Of a DNA stretch of 64,000 nucleotides, positions 1 to 11,502 are shown in pieces. Position 1 is the first letter of the stretch, and each line of letters begins with the position of its first letter. The stretch covers positions 558,001-622,000 of the forward strand of contig JAJNNX010000025.1 in assembly GCA_023159155.1 (NCBI GenBank), written 5' to 3'. This DNA comes from Ustulina deusta (lineage: Eukaryota; Ascomycota; Sordariomycetes; Xylariales; Xylariaceae). Position numbers and translations under genes: made by a program. The notes beneath the pieces were generated by a model. It saw only the letters and a list, made by a program, of their open reading frames with translations. It did no database searches and was not told the origin of the DNA.

Positions 1-938
1 CATATGATAGAGCTTCCTCATATGGATCTTACTGCCACATCCCTGTAGCAATTCTGGGCTTGAGAATTTGCCTAACTGTCCCTGTTGCCTTCTCCCGTAT
101 GAAATAAATGCCTAGATACTCACCTAGGTACCACATAGCGTGGCCTGCCATTTTTTAGTTTTATTTTTTATGCTGTGGACTATTGTGTTTATTACTCTCA
201 TTTCAACTGGTCGTCGAGGATGGAATGCCTCAAAAATATATCTGTTTCCCCATTTACGCACTTAGGTAGCCAACCGAGATACGCTCGATGACATGGCCTG
301 GGATCTATCAATCCGCAAAGAGTGCTACCCTACATTATACTACACTATGTTTGGTAGTTAGGTGCGGGGCAGATGCATTCGCCCTGGAGAATCAGATCCG
401 GATTCAACATTTACCTATTCTGGCAAGTATCTTAGCCGATATGTATAGTTGTAGGTCTGTGTCATCCGAGGATTTAGGTAAGCACGAATTAAAGTGGTTT
501 ACACCTCTATGTCGCAGTTAATCGGTGCCATACATACAGTTCCCTAAGCGAAACCTGTGAATTCCGACTATCTATCCTATTGGGTGACCATAACGAGTTG
601 TTTTGCAGAGGTTATAACCGTAGATGCTAGTGTAGAAATACCGTCATAGGTTGCTCAAGTAATGATTTGAAATTGAAAGCAGCGGGACTATGCTTTCGGG
701 ATGACAGTATTGTACTAGGAACAGAGCTCACGCGTATACACTACAGGGATTGATGATGGCGCCAGCATAAACAGTGAAGAGGAATCGTGAAAGGAGTAGA
801 GTCTCTTAACAACATGATATAAAAAGAACCGGCCTCCTCCCTTGAGACAACACTCCCATTGTAACTTGCAGTCTCTATGTTGCGCGCGATTCGGAGTGCT
901 CAAAAACTCGTCTCCCTTACAAGTATATCTTTTCCAAG
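1..938. other. Intergenic, no gene seen
   Basis: Open frames here are short (up to about 77 codons), lack splice-linked partners and show no recognisable motif. The only feature is a TATA-like box at 818-825 belonging to the gene that starts at 939. Confidence 0.6.
818..825 (+). promoter_or_regulatory. TATA-like box
   Basis: TATAAAAA lies about 115 bp before the ATG at 939, in a position usual for a strongly regulated fungal promoter. Confidence 0.45.
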
Positions 939-2433
939 ATGTTGCGAAGTTTGTTGTTCAGCGCGGCCGTCTACGGTGGCCTAGCTTCTGCTTATACGGA
1001 GACAAGTATCACGTCCACTACCGTAACCTCGTGCTCTTACCAGTCTGGTTCCGGTGGCCTACCACCTACACCCATCCCAACCAGCTCGATCCTTACAACA
1101 ATCTCTACAACTCAAACCAGTACGATGTCCTATCTGCCCCTTTAGCGGTCTTTCACCCTTATCGTCTAGAAATATTATATGTTTACTCTAGAACTTATAT
1201 ATTTAAGGCCACGACTAACTTCCTTGTTTCGGATAGGGGACGCCGTGACTGTGCCATCTACCATCACCGTCAATGCTCTCACAACGGTTACAGTGACGCA
1301 ATTCACCGCCACCGCCTATACTGCCATCGATGAGACTGTGACGGTGCCTACGTCGACCAAGGGCGTCGGATTCTGGAAGACGGTTGCCACTGGCGTCTTT
1401 GCCGCCACCGTTTGTTCCAACGGAGCCAATCCAGTCACCGTGACGGAGTGTAAGTGATTACACGAGCCTTATCTATTTCCCCTTTCAGTTCAGTCCTGTA
1501 GAAGGTTTGGGAGGATATCCCTTATCGAGAAAATCTGTAACTGCTTCATTTTACCCCTAGATGCTGCCGAGATCCCCAGGTATCGGACCAAACTTGAGAT
1601 TATAATTATTGACTCTCAAATTGCGTAGACACGGGAACATATACACCAATTTCCGGCCAGGTTACCACGATTCCGGCAACATACCCGACGCAGGCCTTCT
1701 GCAGCACGGGAGTTACACGCATTTTCATCTTGTTCCCAACCGTCACATCAGGTGCTGTCACAACCACAGTGACACCTACCAGCACTATAACGGCACCTAC
1801 GACGACGTTTACAAGTACCCTTGTTTTTGGTACCCAGTACGAGTACTTGACAACCGTGACAGTGAGCGTGACTTCGTACACTCCTCACGCCGTAACGACG
1901 ACGAGCACTGTCTCATGCGCGGAGGAGACTGTGACCAAAACATTCGCTGCCGAGGTTAGTACACAAGAGCTTCTTGGCCCCATTTGATCGTTCCAGGAGT
2001 ACGAGTTGCCGAGACCGTAAATTTTTTATTCCCATTATTCCTGCAAGGTCCCGAACTTCCCGAAACTACTTGCCGTAAACAATAACCACTGACTCCGAAT
2101 TCCGTACAGTGTGCACCCACGAACGTCATTGGCGCCATCAACGGCGAAGGTCTTCAGTCAGGCGACTATGCAGACCGCACATCCGTTATTTACACGCGCG
2201 AGGACCCCTGGGCCAATGATGCCAGCGCTTGTTGCCAGGCTTGTCTAGATAACGAAGGTTGCGGCGCCTCTATGGGTGGCTATGGTGCCTGTGGATTGTA
2301 CTACACTGCCACCACGGACGCAGAGCCTGTATGCGATGCGTTCATTTTCTCGTTTACCTCATCCCCCAACGTTTTACCAGGTCAAGGCCTACTTATGACA
2401 AACGGTTGTGGTACAGTTGAATATAAATCTTAG
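939..2433 (+). CDS. Secreted Thr-rich protein with C-terminal Cys-rich (PAN/apple-like) domain
   Basis: Proposed exons are 939-1119, 1237-1449, 1629-1954 and 2110-2433, giving about 347 aa. All junction phases agree. The introns have a GACTAAC branch site (intron 1) and a GTAAGT donor (intron 2). The N-terminus is a signal peptide (MLRSLLFSAAVYGGLASA). Residues about 20-240 are very rich in Thr, Ser and Val with recurring TVT steps, typical of O-glycosylated extracellular stalks. The last 107 residues contain paired cysteines (SACCQACLDNEGCGAS, then GACGLYY and NGCG), resembling fungal PAN/apple-like modules; this is inference from spacing only. A possible further intron at 2329-2380 would shorten the C-terminus and lose the last cysteines, so I kept that stretch as coding. 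The likely site is the cell wall or outside the cell. The function is unknown. Confidence 0.7.
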
Positions 2434-5400
2434 GTTTAAGACATGATACTCAATTTTCTAAATTATTTACCTTCTGTAAATAGTAATTAATTAGCCTTAT
2501 CTAATTCTCAGAATTTGCATCTTGAGATATCGAGTTACCGGCCAAGCCGTTGAACCCAGGTAGAAACTACTCTACGTCAAAGATCTCTTTTCGAGGCATT
2601 CTTGACACAGGCAGTCATTCTAATAAGTGTCTCCTACTATCTCTCTAGTGTCAGGGCCTTCGTAGATCGGGTATGGGGAATGCATAGGTTCTTGTTGTCA
2701 CGCGAAGGGTCTAAACAGCTTCGTAAGCCAGTCCTTAACTATATACATAATATCCTTTGTTCCCGAGGGGGTACGTATCGGTATCGTAACATCGAGTTCA
2801 AAGTAAAATAAGCGATGAACACGGCACCTCGTACAAGCCATATGACGGTGACGCTAGTTTAATGTTTGCCTCCGCTATGGACGCAACAATGACCTTATCC
2901 GAGATTGACCATCTCAACAGCTCCAACATAGTCCATTGCAACGAAAAGCAGGAGGTTATCAATCATATCCTCGGGGATAGGACCAGAGAGGGCTTATATT
3001 GGCGTTCCGTAGCCTAAACAGTTCGAGTTCGAAGCAGTACATGCTATGAACTAGGAATTTTTGTAACAAACCAGTTGTTTCGGACGGAGAAAGACGCCGG
3101 TGGGCTGGACGTTCCCAATAGTGTAACAATCCTTCGGTTCGCTAGTTCCTCACAGGTTGGCGGTAAAACACAATTGGCGATATATTGAAGTGGACAATGC
3201 GAGTAGGCTCAGATATCGGGGTACTCACCTTGCCCTTGAATAGGGGGATAGGCTAAACCTACACTTCCAAGTACAATTACTAGACTTTCCGATCGGGGAA
3301 CTGGACGATCATAATAAAACGCAATTGAATTCAACGCAATTTCCTAGCCAAATGAAAGAGCGGTGGTGTTTCTGTACGGAGAGATTGGTAAAACTGATGG
3401 TGATTAACCACAAAGTGGCTATGTTGCCCCTTTTCAGCCCCTTGCACTCAACTCACTCCATTCCAATACACGCACATTTAATCGGTCAACTTCAACTTTA
3501 TCATACGGCTAGTGAAAAGAAAAAAATTAAAAAAATTAAAAGAAAAGAAAAAATGAGTAAACTTTGAGTCAAAGGAGATGGCAAAAGAAATGGATACAAG
3601 TGGGAAATGAGGGGCAAAAAGAAGAAGAAATGTACAACACCAAGGATTCGCTGGTCGTCACCGACCCAACTACTGATTTGGCCCTCTCTGGCTTATCAAG
3701 AGGAGAGCGAACGGGATCCCGAGTTTTCCAGAGGGTATGGTCGTACATGGAAGATCCTTGACGTTATTTTTGATTGTGAAGCATACCTAGACAAGTTGGT
3801 GGAGAGCCAGTAGCGCCCGCATTCATCGCCTAGCAGGACTGCAGGGCGGGCAGTATTGTTCCTTATCCTGCCGACGAGCATATTATCATTTTGTTGGTCA
3901 CTCGTTTCGTATCTATTGGAAACAATCGTATTGGTTACGGCCGTGGAATGGGGGCTGGTTTGGCCCAGTTCTTGTGACTTTGAATGCATGAGACCTGCCA
4001 TGATGCTTTTGTGCCATGTTTCCGTAGCGTTGAAGAAATCTCGCTTTGTCTGACTCTATTTCCATGTTTCCTCTTCATGCAACGTGCTATTCCACTGCTT
4101 AATGGATGTTTGGTCGAAGAATGCGAAAAAATACGAATGGCGGCCTACGCTGTCTATTAGATAGCATTTTCGTGCGCCTACATAGTTAGTACTCACAATA
4201 CCGCCCTGCGATATGATAATTCTTGAGGAAAGGGAGATGCTAGAGAGTTAAAAAAAAGCTAGGGGCTTATATGCACGTCCAACTGCCACATTATCATGGC
4301 TCATTTACACATAATCCCCGATGTATCATACATTAAGGCTGGCTCGTTCAACGACGGCCCTCTCCGCCAATTACTTACATCCCGACATCTACGACGGGGC
4401 TGATGTTGGCTTCAATATTTGAGAAGTTGCCACACACATTCGGCCGCGAAGGAATACCATATACGGTCTTCTCAACAGTTCTAGTCGGTCGAAGACAACA
4501 ACCTCCCCCCTCTGTCCTGAGGTACCCGGTGTGTCTGCTTGATGAACTTGTTATTTTTAAGATTCTCCGTTTCTACATGGGTGCACAGATTGCCGAAAAC
4601 GGTCCCGTTCTGCATGAGTATACCGGGCACGTGTTTAGGGGGGGGAGGAAGCTTTCTTTGTGAAGCCTGTGCGTACACCTGCTGTCTTTATTGCTTTAAC
4701 CTCTCACCGCAATCGGTCGGAAGGAAGCATAGGTTCCTGTTTGAGGAGTATTGTGCGTTAGCGCCATCTCATTTGCAAAAGGCGGCTTGTCGAATACTGA
4801 TACTGCGGTGTGCAAAATTGTCCGAGCGCTGAGAAAGCTATTCGTCCTCGATATTCTCGAGGCTATAGTAGATTTAATTCCGGCCAACTTCACAAAACGA
4901 ATCGGATTCAACGTGCATAACTTTGTGAATCAAACTATCAAGAACACTGGTGTGTACGGCCGCCGCTGCCGTTATGATGCTATACTCGTGGAACAAAGAC
5001 AGCATGTATTAGACGAAGATAGCTAACAATGGTATTTTATGAGCTTTCGCGCAACATCAGCAATCACGACCCATGCCCGTAGTTGGCTATTTGAAGGGGC
5101 CCTAATAGCTGTGTCCTTCATTAACCTGACTCTTATACGACTAGGATTCTAAGAGTTCTCAAGGATATATCGAGACCCTAAAAACTAGACGCGAGGGTTT
5201 TGATCATCAAGATATGCATTGGGGCGTACTCGCAGCCCAGTATTGTTGAGGATCAATTTTCATCGTCAATCGAACCTTCAGCGTGTATGAAATAGAGGGC
5301 ATGTGAGATCTTCGCGCAGCTAGGTGGCAATGCTAAAGAGCGGAGTGAGACTGAACTCGGTTATGCCTTTGCCTCAAGCTGACGGGCGCTTTGATATCAA

Positions 5401-5498
5401 ATCAATCATGTCCCATCCTTACTCGACCCTGATCGTGATTGAGGCAGTCAAAAATGGCGAAACAGATATGCCAAGTGTGAGGGTGTAAAAGGCTTCTC

Positions 5499-5519
5499 GG
5501 GGGGGGGGGGGGGGGGGGG
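5499..5519 (+). repeat. G21 homopolymer
   Basis: This is an uninterrupted run of 21 G, the longest homopolymer in the window. It can form G-quadruplex DNA and is prone to length variation and assembly error. Confidence 0.9.
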
Positions 5520-8113
5520 AGATTGAATGAGAACGAGACCCGAGCGACACTCCATAACGGACTCGTCGATGCCGAGGAAATGTGGAGACTCGGGGGACTG
5601 GAGAACCGTGTCAGCTTAAGAGAGGAGCCTTGAGAAGTGCTACTTCAGAGTGGATCTCATCCGGAGTTGCATTGAGATGGGCATACATGTAGTATACGTT
5701 AATCGTATCATTCGTGCCTATCGTGCCTATCATGCCTACCACACCGGTGCTGCTGGTCTAGGCCACCATGATCGCAATCTCAAGCGGATAAGATTGGATA
5801 CAACTAGAACACGAGACCAGAGTAAAATGCAGGGCCATAGAAGACTTCTCTGTCTGCGAATGACCGGATATCCTGCTTGCAGGACAGCTTTTAGTGGCAA
5901 TGAGGAGATGACGTGTACGGTGTTGCAAGCCAGCTCTCCCTTACTTTCGTACCTTAGTATATTATTGGGGACCGATAGTTCCATGGACAGAATATATCCC
6001 GTCGTGATGCGCTGTGTGCTTGGGTAGGAGAGTAAGGTTCCAACGTTGAAAAGTTCTCAAATGATAGGTCGAGGTCATCAGGGCTTAGCTTACTCTGTCC
6101 AAGCCTCTATACAACCAGCCACTCACTACCCCCGTACCTAGGCATCTTGAGGACAAGTCAAAGTCACGGGAGGGCGAATACCAACTTTCACGTTCCACTT
6201 TGAAACTGGGCTCGGTCTAAAGTGGGTGACCTGTTTTCAGACCACGTGATGTCCAACGGCAAATAACCTAATAACGCACGTAACATCTCTTTCGGCCGTT
6301 CTCCCGGACTCTTGAAGACTACCAGGTAGCCGAGGCAGGGCTTCCCGTCTATTTGTGAAAGTTGCTACTAATGGGAATGATGATTGAAGTAGCAGGAAAG
6401 CCTGGCTGGGCCACATGCATGACAACTCAGAAGCTCGTCCCAGGCCCAACTTTGGTTGTCACAGCAGGACAGAGAGCTTACAAACGGCGGGTGAGCTCGG
6501 TACGATGTGTCATTTGTTTCAATAGTCCTCTACCGTGTCCGAAGAGGTCTGTCAAAGACGGCCTCTCGAGACGGTCCACTCGGCTTCGTAGGATCCCGCT
6601 CGTTTTGAGTGGACTATGAAAGTGCAATAATGCTGGCCCCCTATGACCGCAAAACTCGGCTAGACATTCGGCGCTTCCGGACAAGAACACACGCAAGGTT
6701 GGCACTAAGGCCACTTATCAGCATGACAACCTATAGCCATGCGAAGAGCTCAAGTCGTTCGGCTGTGCTTGCTTGATAAGCTTGCCTTGATAGCCATGGT
6801 CGCGAGGTTGGTGGCCATGTTTGCCTACGTTGTAGGTATCAGGCTGACTACCGGCGGCCATGCGCGTTTCCAGTGCTCGCGCCGTACTCACCACGGCGCG
6901 CCGCGAGCCTCCTTGTATGGCCATCCATTGCTTTACTGTCCACGGCCTTCCCGTCAACCAGTGCATCATCCCAAGCCAAACGTGGGCAATGAATGACAAA
7001 GATCACATCGACTGGATGGGACCCTACTTGCTTGTTGCATCAAGCTCTCACTAAAAGCTCGGCGTGTAAATGGGATTTCGTAGTCTGGATCAAAAGGGTG
7101 CCCAGATACGCCCGATTTGAGTGAGACAGTGAAATGAAAACCGAGACTTGATCCGGGCGTGGGTCCTTTTCAGCGTCATCCTTGGCTGATAGTCGATGGC
7201 TTGAGATTGTGTAGAAATAGGAAATAGTCGGTGGCAGTTCCAGAGGATGCTGGCCGATGAGTGGTGGTGACTTGACACAGTGACACGAAAGGGAGAGAGG
7301 CAGCTCTTTATGAACGCGAAGAGCGTGTAAAGTGGCAGAGCGAGGGCCCCTGCAGCCCCCTCCCCCCCATGCCACCCATCCCATTTACGCGTGGAAACAG
7401 AAGCCGTCACAGCGTCACGCTAGGAATGGGCAGAAATGGCCAGTGCAGGTGTAGTGTCTAGCAGGCGGGCAGGAGAGGAGCAGACGAGGGCGCCGATTGG
7501 GCTGGGAATCCGTCTGCTGCTGCGATACGACGGTCCTGCCCCGTCTGCCCCTCCCTGCCGTCGTTTCTTGGTTGGCGCTGTGACGCGATGATTGGTTTCC
7601 CAGCAGCTGTCCCATTTATCGCCAATGCGTGTGAGACCCATTTGACGCCGGTGGCCGACGTCGACGAGCAAATCAACGCCTCGACGACGGCACTAATTAA
7701 CCCCCCTGTGCATCGCGCTAGCATTGAGCCATTGTGCCCGAATGCGGTCAAGACGCCCTGGCTGCCATCAGTTCAGAGTTGCAGCTGGTGTTGGACCATG
7801 CTGCACCGCAGGTCAAGCAGGCAGGGTCGGTGGTTATAGCTGGCATGCCTGCAATAGAGGGATGCAAACACCTCCCAGAGTTAGAGCAACCTCGCCCACT
7901 GTCCGCCAGTGATATCGCCTGTAATCCTGCCACTGCCTCGCCCTGGACCCTGCTTGCCAGTCCACCACAGCACCTGTCCTGCTTCAATGCCGTCGGGGCC
8001 CCACCCATCCCATTTGCCCCTTTTGTCTGATTGGCGTCCATGTCCTCTACGCCAACGCCACACGCGTCGGCAACACGCCCACTCCCTCCCTCCCTTGGCT
8101 AGTGCGCCCAGAA

Positions 8114-8159
8114 TAGTGCAAGCACTATAGGTAGTATGACAGCATACTGGCTTGCACTA
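8114..8159. repeat. Nested inverted repeat (two-stem hairpin)
   Basis: The outer arms are TAGTGCAAGC at 8114-8123 and GCTTGCACTA at 8150-8159, which are perfectly complementary. The inner arms are AGTATG at 8133-8138 and CATACT at 8143-8148, around a 4-base loop. No gene overlaps them. Confidence 0.85.
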
Positions 8160-8189
8160 CTGCTGTTTGTCGCTGTTTGAGGCGAGAGC

Positions 8190-8226
8190 GTGCAAGCACC
8201 TACCTGTTAGCACACCTGCTTGCACC
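8190..8226. repeat. Second GTGCAAGC inverted repeat
   Basis: GTGCAAGCA at 8190-8198 is perfectly complementary to TGCTTGCAC at 8218-8226. With the neighbouring hairpin this makes four GTGCAAGC/GCTTGCAC copies in about 110 bp. Confidence 0.8.
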
Positions 8227-9046
8227 ACCGCTGCAGTGCACTGTACGAGCCCACCTCATCTCCCCCTTGCAGCCAGCTACCCAAGGTCCTACCTACACTG
8301 CCTACACCACGACCTCTCTGGCGAGACGGTACGCCATCTTCAATCAATTCCCTTCGCCTATTTCTGTGCCTTCATCCCCCGCCCTCTTCTGCTCTCTCTT
8401 CTGCCCCCGTCAACTCACGTCCTCTTCAGACTTCCACTGCAACCATTCAGCTGCACCCATTGTGCCCCAGTCGTCCCATCTGCTCGCCCTCTGGCTCCCT
8501 ACCATCTGGCGCTTCCCGACACCGTCCGAGTCTGCTACGCTCGACGTGCATAACCCAAGACGTCCACCTCCTGTCTGTAGCCACATCCCGCGTCCATCCT
8601 CCAGCCCATCCTAGCGCCCTCGTCCTAGGCCTCTCAATTCGCGACCACCCTCCTTTACGCCCACTGTCGCAGAACAGCCCGGCACGCAATAAGACCTTGC
8701 GATTCCCTCCCAGCACACCCTTTCGCCACTTTTCCTCTTGCTCTCCTCTTTCGACGACAGCCGAAACTGCTTTGCTTCTGGCTGCGCCCGCGCTGAGGAC
8801 ATCGCGAGACACCACCAATCCAGCGTCAAAATAAACAAACAATTCGACCATCGCCCTGCACACACACTGCCTTATCCCGCATACTTGTCAACTACTTCCC
8901 ACCTCCAGTCAATCCACTGTTGAATTGGCTGCCCATTAGCCGTGTCGAATCCAGCTGGTTCTGTATCTAGTCGAAGCTTCAATCAACATCCCGAGGACTC
9001 ATTGGATAGTAAGCGCCATTAGCCAAGTGCAGACAACAGCTTCGCA

Positions 9047-10465
9047 ATGGCTGCCATCGCTCGTCAACCTTTCGCTCCGCTCAATGAAGCACGCCTGCAC
9101 ACATTAACCAGTCTAAAGAATAGGCAAAATTGTGAGTGAAACAAAATCCAGTCTCAAACTTGCACTCCCCACCTTTCTCTTGCATCAATCACACTATTCT
9201 GGAATTGTGCATAATCTTCTCCCCAACTGACAATACTCTCCTTCAATTCGATCATGGCGCATAACATGGAAGCATTCGCATCTTGTCTGGGATAATGCGC
9301 TAACCGTAAAGCAGCAATTTCAAGTCCGTCGCCCGTAAAAAGAAAGGCTTCCGACGTGACCGAGTCGGACGACTCGGAAAATGTCGACCCAGTGCTGTTC
9401 ACTAAGCGCGCTAAAGGCGCCGACAGTTTTTTCCCCTCAAAGGGCTCTTTCATCAAGCCTTCAACTTTTTTCCTGACCAAATCTGCCAGTACCAATGATT
9501 TGCCTGTCGCAAGCGCTCCCAAGGCCGCCGCTCCTCGGCCGCGCAGCCTGTTGAACCCCAAATCCCCGGCCGCCAAGCTCAACACCAGCATTGCCCGGTC
9601 TTCACCCCTTTCTGCGCCCGCTGGGCGATCTCCGACCCGAGGCAAGCGCTCCGGCATTCTATCGTCTCGGAAACATGGTAGCTCTTTTGCCCGAGTTGAC
9701 CCTCCTGTCTTTGGACTCTCCACCGGGTCCTCAGCAGCTCCGTTCTCGCTTGATACCGCTTTGAAGGGGACTATTTCCGGCTACACCAGCCGTGGCGATG
9801 TCTCGTCTTCAAAGAAGCCATTGTCGGGCCTCTCTGATTTCAGTGGTCTGCACGAACCTGATATGAGCTCATCGTGGTTTTTCGATATCCATGAGGATAC
9901 TGAAGAACAAGAGATGACCAACCTTCTCCAACATAGTACTTGCGTTTTAGACATCAGCTCGGACGAGGAAAGTGAGACCCGGCGGCAGCGGGAACGCGCC
10001 GAGGGCAAAGAGAATATTCCTCCCGCAGATGACCTTTCTCAGACATCCCGTCCACGGGCCGCACGACTTGCTGCCGGCGCTGATGAGATGGTGATTGAGA
10101 AGGAAAGAAACCCTCTTGGCGAGATGGACCCTAGACAGTACTACGCGAAAGGTTGCCATGAGAATTCTATTGTTATCGTCCCTGGTGAAGAGGATGAAGA
10201 AATGCCCGTGAGGAATGACATACATTTCGTTTCAGAGGCGAACTCCTCGGCACCTATTGAGCCTGAAGCTCAGGCGAACCCTATTACACCCGACATTTCT
10301 GAAGAGGAGAAATCTATCTCAATCGAAGACTTGATGCGAGAGACCGACAACTCTGCGCCTGGTGCTGCAGTGCTTGAACCAATGGAAGGCACCGGCGAGA
10401 CCTTCGAGGTTTGGGAAAGCAGCAGTGCGAAGGATGAGACAGAGGCAATTGTGGAGTGTTCTTGA
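9047..10465 (+). CDS. Conserved disordered fungal protein, probably nuclear
   Basis: Exons are 9047-9131 and about 9315-10465 (donor GTGAGT at 9132), giving about 411 aa. The protein is mostly low-complexity, rich in Ser, Pro and acidic residues, with basic patches such as SPVKRKASD and TRGKRSG that look like nuclear localisation signals. Around residue 200 is a compact, probably conserved stretch, SSWFFDIHEDTEEQEMTN, followed by an acidic LDISSDEESE segment and EGKENIPP, which contains a KEN-box-like tripeptide (a degradation signal in cell-cycle proteins). No enzymatic domain is visible. It lies about 1 kb upstream of the thymidylate kinase gene on the same strand but has its own promoter region. 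The role is unknown; involvement in cell cycle or chromatin is a guess from the KEN-like motif and composition. Confidence 0.75.
9309..9314 (+). other. Tandem (NAGNAG) splice acceptor
   Basis: AAGCAG offers two acceptors three bases apart at the end of the only intron of the gene at 9047. Both keep the frame; use of the first adds one Ala. Confidence 0.6.
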
Positions 10466-11502
10466 GAGAGGGATAAGGCATACTTATCACATGCATTTGG
10501 TGAGCCGAGCAGTAGACGGACTCGGTCGAGACTTAATACATATCGATATATGGGAACGAGGAGCGATGCGCGATGAGACAACTAGCGCTAATTGAGTTTA
10601 CGGAGTTTGGAACCACTGGAATGGAAGGCGGAAGGCTTGGCGTTGATTTCGGCTCGATGGCTTTGTACTTGTTTTTTGTTTTCTGCTTCCGTGTATACAC
10701 CTGTAGAGCTTCTTGTTCGCTGCAATAGAAGACGCTCTATCCCTGATCAAATGTCTCTCCCCATCCCTCCTTTCACGTATTGGTCATAATTGTAGATGTC
10801 GTATGTAGTGTGGTCTTAGGTACTTTACCTTAATAATCCGTGTAATACCTAGCATCCCTGTCATGCGTCAAGCTTTAATGTTCGACACAGTCTGATTATC
10901 AATAGCCCACCACCATAATCTCATAAGGCTTGCTAAATATACCAGCTGGAGCTGCTTTCGTGGGAGTCGGGCGCTTGCTGAGTCTAAAGCATGCATGATG
11001 CATCATGAGATGGGCTCTCTGGGCCATTCATTTCTTGAAGCCCACTAAATGCCCCCTTACATAAGCTGCCCGAATAAAGAAGAGGAGTTATGAGAGCTCC
11101 ACTCGTCAAAGTCGCCATGATCCGATCATGATACCACTGCGTAAAACTAGTGAATACGACCTGCATCTTGGGTGTCAGTAGATAGTCCCTGTTCCCCAGA
11201 TCTAGCATCCAATGAACATTGTATACTGGAGTCAGCTCTCACTTGTTGTCATTGACCCACCCTACACCCCATTGAAGCTCGATTCATTGCGGCACGCTCA
11301 GCCCGTGGGGTTGACCCCTTGACGGTGGGCTCTTGCTGCTACCTTCTGCTCTATATATACCTACTCGAGTACTGCAGTATATCTTGTCATTGGCTGGCCT
11401 TATCACGTGGGGAAGCAACGCACCGGCTTGCACAGAACTCTTTTATCAAGCCGGCTAGCCTAGGCGCTTACAACATAAGCCGGAACGGAGTCGCTTGCGA
11501 GG
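10466..11502. other. Intergenic between two plus-strand genes
   Basis: No gene is seen. The region holds the 3' end of the upstream gene and the promoter of thymidylate kinase, with a TATATATA stretch near 11352-11359. No ACGCGT box is present in the 500 bp before the kinase start. Confidence 0.6.

Larger units (their letters stand above)
2434..9046. other. Long intergenic region without a convincing gene
   Basis: About 6.6 kb. Open frames are short, overlap in several frames and have no recognisable motifs. Notable DNA features are an A-rich tract near 3523-3553, a G21 run (5499-5519), short GTGCCTAT-type repeats near 5715-5740, the inverted-repeat cluster at 8114-8226, and a strongly pyrimidine-rich stretch from about 8220 to 9000. 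That last stretch probably contains the promoter and leader of the gene starting at 9047. A stretch at about 4296-5026 could be a decayed gene, but I cannot support one. Confidence 0.5.

Noticed and set aside
4296..5026. Possible gene in the left desert with frames of 86-97 codons
   Set aside because: Several short frames follow each other but I could not link them by convincing splice sites, and no family motif appears. It may be a decayed gene, but I cannot support it.
7040..7751. Minus-strand frames of 66-114 codons
   Set aside because: Overlapping frames in GC-rich DNA, no motif, no start context and no splice partners.
8152..8834. Long overlapping open frames on the plus strand (133, 145 and 204 codons)
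   Set aside because: All three frames are open together because the DNA is pyrimidine-rich and poor in stops. The peptides are Pro/Ser/His low-complexity with no motif. Leader or promoter DNA of the gene at 9047 is a better explanation.
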